DNA of 6,241 bases from Caulobacter sp. (GTDB lineage Bacteria; Pseudomonadota; Alphaproteobacteria; Caulobacterales; Caulobacteraceae), in the NCBI GenBank assembly GCA_028291125.1, contig JAQGIN010000271.1, positions 1 through 6,241 on the forward strand. The letters are read 5' to 3'. This document shows positions 5,218 through 6,241 of the stretch, one piece after another. Each line of letters opens with the position of its first letter. The stretch's first letter is position 1. The position numbers were made by a program, and so were the translations under genes. Below the pieces are notes generated by a model. That model ran no database searches. It was not told the origin of the DNA and was given only the letters and a program-made list of their open reading frames with translations.

Positions 5218-5973
5218 TTGAAAATCGACCTTACCGGCAAGACTGCGGTGATCACCGGCGGCAGCCGGGGCCTGGGCGAGGCCATGGCCATCGGGCTGTC
5301 GGCGGCCGGGGCCAAGATCGCCCTGGTGGCGCGCGACGCGGTTCGGCTGGAGTCGGTCCGCGACAAGTTGAAGGCCAGCGGCGGCGACGCGGCCTTCTTC
5401 ACCGGCGACGTCACCAACGAGGCCGACGTCGCCCGGATCTCCGCCCAGATCGGCGAGACGTTCGGCGCGCCACAGATCCTGATCAACAGCGCCGGCACCA
5501 ATCTGCGCAAGGACCTGGTCGACTTCACCCTCGACGAGTACCGCGGCGTGGTCGATTCCAGCCTGATCAGCACCTTCCTGATGTGCCGGGCCATGGTGCC
5601 GGGCATGAAGGGCGCCGGCTATGGCCGAGTGATCAACATGACCTCGATCATGAGCCACATCTCGCTGCCGGGCCGCACCGCCTATTCGGCCGGCAAGACC
5701 GCCTTGCTGGGCCTGACCCGGGCCCTGGCCCTGGAGCTGGCCGGCGAGGGGGTGACGGTCAACGGCATCAGCCCCGGGCCGTTCGGCACCGAACTGAACG
5801 CCGCGGTGATGAACGATCCCGAGGCCAACGCCCTGTTCCTGGCCAGCCTGCCGGTCGGGCGCTGGGGCAAGGTCGAGGAGATCGCCGGCCTGGCGACCTA
5901 CCTGTGCAGCGACCTGGCCGGCTTCATCACCGGCACCGACATCATCATCGACGGCGGCTGGACGGCCAAATAG
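5218..5973 (+). CDS. Short-chain dehydrogenase/reductase (251 aa), possibly NADP-dependent
   Basis: A full-length classical SDR resembling gluconate 5-dehydrogenase and 3-oxoacyl-ACP reductase-like members. TGGSRGLG is at 13-20. Arg17 in the glycine loop and Arg39 just after beta-2, with no Asp at beta-2, favour NADP(H). Asp64, NSAG (90-93), Ser143, Tyr156, Lys160 and SPGP (185-188) follow. The position aligned with the catalytic Asn of SDRs is Ser115 (in VVDSSLISTF), an unusual change. The C-terminal signature GTDIIIDGGW is at 239-248. It starts at TTG 5218, with GAAGGA 8 bases upstream, and the first residues KIDLTGKTAVITGG match the normal family start. It lies 26 bp behind the transporter gene, so it is probably cotranscribed and acts on the imported acid or a keto form of it. 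The substrate is not determined. Confidence 0.88.
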   Translation: MKIDLTGKTAVITGGSRGLGEAMAIGLSAAGAKIALVARDAVRLESVRDKLKASGGDAAFFTGDVTNEADVARISAQIGETFGAPQILINSAGTNLRKDLVDFTLDEYRGVVDSSLISTFLMCRAMVPGMKGAGYGRVINMTSIMSHISLPGRTAYSAGKTALLGLTRALALELAGEGVTVNGISPGPFGTELNAAVMNDPEANALFLASLPVGRWGKVEEIAGLATYLCSDLAGFITGTDIIIDGGWTAK

Positions 5974-5996
5974 GCGGTCTCGAACGCCTCGGAACA

Positions 5997-6086
5997 ATGA
6001 AGCGCGCGGAGGACGGCGTGACGATCAGGCCACCGATTTTCGGGGCTCGCCGTCACCTCGCCGCGGTCAGGAAGGAAAAGCCGTGA
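5997..6086 (+). CDS. Possible 29-codon ORF between SDR and secreted-protein gene (weak)
   Basis: ATG at 5997 opens a 29-codon Arg/Lys-rich frame (begins MKRAEDGVTIRPP) ending at TGA 6084-6086, which overlaps the downstream GTG start (6083-6085) as GTGA. There is no good Shine-Dalgarno before it and no recognisable domain. The overlap could couple translation, but a chance frame in GC-rich DNA is more likely. Confidence 0.15.
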   Translation: MKRAEDGVTIRPPIFGARRHLAAVRKEKP

Positions 6087-6090
6087 CGGC
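6018..6090 (+). promoter_or_regulatory. Inverted repeats around a start codon, possible translation control
   Basis: GCCGTCAC (6049-6056) and GTGACGGC (6083-6090) are perfect 8-bp inverted arms. The 3' arm contains the GTG start codon of the downstream gene, and its Shine-Dalgarno (AGGAAGGA, 6069-6076) lies in the 26-base loop. The same 5' arm can instead pair with GTGACG at 6018-6023 (six bases, 27-base loop), which would free the start. This gives two mutually exclusive hairpins. No known riboswitch class is recognised. Confidence 0.25.
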
Positions 6091-6241
6091 AAAGACCAAA
6101 TTGGCGTTCTGGGGCGGGTTGGCCGTGGTCGCCGTCGCCTGCGTCGCCCAATCGGCGCTTCCCGCCGCTCCGCAAGGCGCGCCTCAGGCCGCGCCGGCGG
6201 CTCAGCCCGCGCCGCCGCCAGCGGCGGCGACTGGTCGACGC
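6083..6241 (+). CDS. Exported Ala/Pro-rich protein, N-terminal fragment (runs off window)
   Basis: Only the first 53 codons are present. GTG at 6083 follows AGGAAGGA (6069-6076) with a 6-base gap, a strong ribosome binding site. The start TAKTK is followed by a hydrophobic stretch LAFWGGLAVVAVACVA (residues 7-22), a typical signal sequence or membrane anchor. Cys20 ends VAVAC, but the lipobox is poor because position -3 is Ala, so lipidation is doubtful. Residues 25-50 are an Ala/Pro/Gln-rich low-complexity linker, as found before periplasmic or outer-membrane domains. The catalytic or binding domain lies beyond the edge, so function is unknown. Placement 109 bp after the SDR gene in the same direction allows membership of this locus, for instance a periplasmic enzyme acting on the sugar, but that is a guess. 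Confidence 0.6.
   Translation, partial: MTAKTKLAFWGGLAVVAVACVAQSALPAAPQGAPQAAPAAQPAPPPAAATGRR

Noticed and set aside
5125..5997. A 290-codon minus-strand open frame antisense to the 251-aa SDR
   Set aside because: Gly/Ala/Gln/Arg-rich shadow of a well-supported SDR gene; no recognisable family.

Overview
The window is GC-rich (roughly two thirds G+C by eye), with strong G/C preference at third codon positions and long spurious antisense frames. Together with the gene families present, this suggests a free-living alphaproteobacterium of the Caulobacterales or Sphingomonadales type. That placement is inference; no taxonomic marker gene is present. I see no rRNA, tRNA, CRISPR array, insertion sequence or phage gene.

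Layout: a compact, divergently transcribed sugar-acid catabolic locus. On the minus strand, in transcription order, are a GntR/FadR-type (FCD) repressor (3651-2920), a 280-aa short-chain dehydrogenase/reductase (SDR; 2802-1960), a 246-aa SDR resembling 2-keto-3-deoxy-L-fuconate/L-rhamnonate 4-dehydrogenase (1909-1169), and a 281-aa fumarylacetoacetate hydrolase (FAH)-family enzyme resembling 2,4-diketo-3-deoxy-L-fuconate/rhamnonate hydrolase (1143-298). A hairpin plus seven-T terminator follows at 169-138. On the plus strand are an MFS transporter of the anion:cation symporter type (3932-5191), a 251-aa SDR (5218-5973) and the first 53 codons of an exported, Ala/Pro-rich protein that runs off the right edge (from 6083). 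The left edge (1-137) may hold the first codons of another minus-strand gene or the last codons of a plus-strand gene; neither is firm.

The 280-bp divergent region (3652-3931) contains an AT-rich patch with back-to-back, overlapping sigma70-like promoters. An 18-bp imperfect palindrome covers both -10 elements and is the obvious candidate operator for the GntR regulator. The transporter mRNA appears to have a roughly 190-nt leader with a well-spaced Shine-Dalgarno and a 25-codon TTG-initiated ORF whose stop overlaps the transporter start.

Working model (inference): the MFS protein imports a sugar acid, probably a 6-deoxyhexonate or related aldonate/uronate. SDRs oxidise it or its derivatives. 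The 246-aa SDR makes a 2,4-diketo-3-deoxy acid and the FAH-family hydrolase splits that to pyruvate plus a hydroxyacid (lactate from a 6-deoxy sugar). The GntR protein would switch both arms in response to a pathway acid. The sugar-acid dehydratase and lactonase such a route needs are not in the window. The two remaining SDRs have no assigned step, and that is the main biological unknown here.
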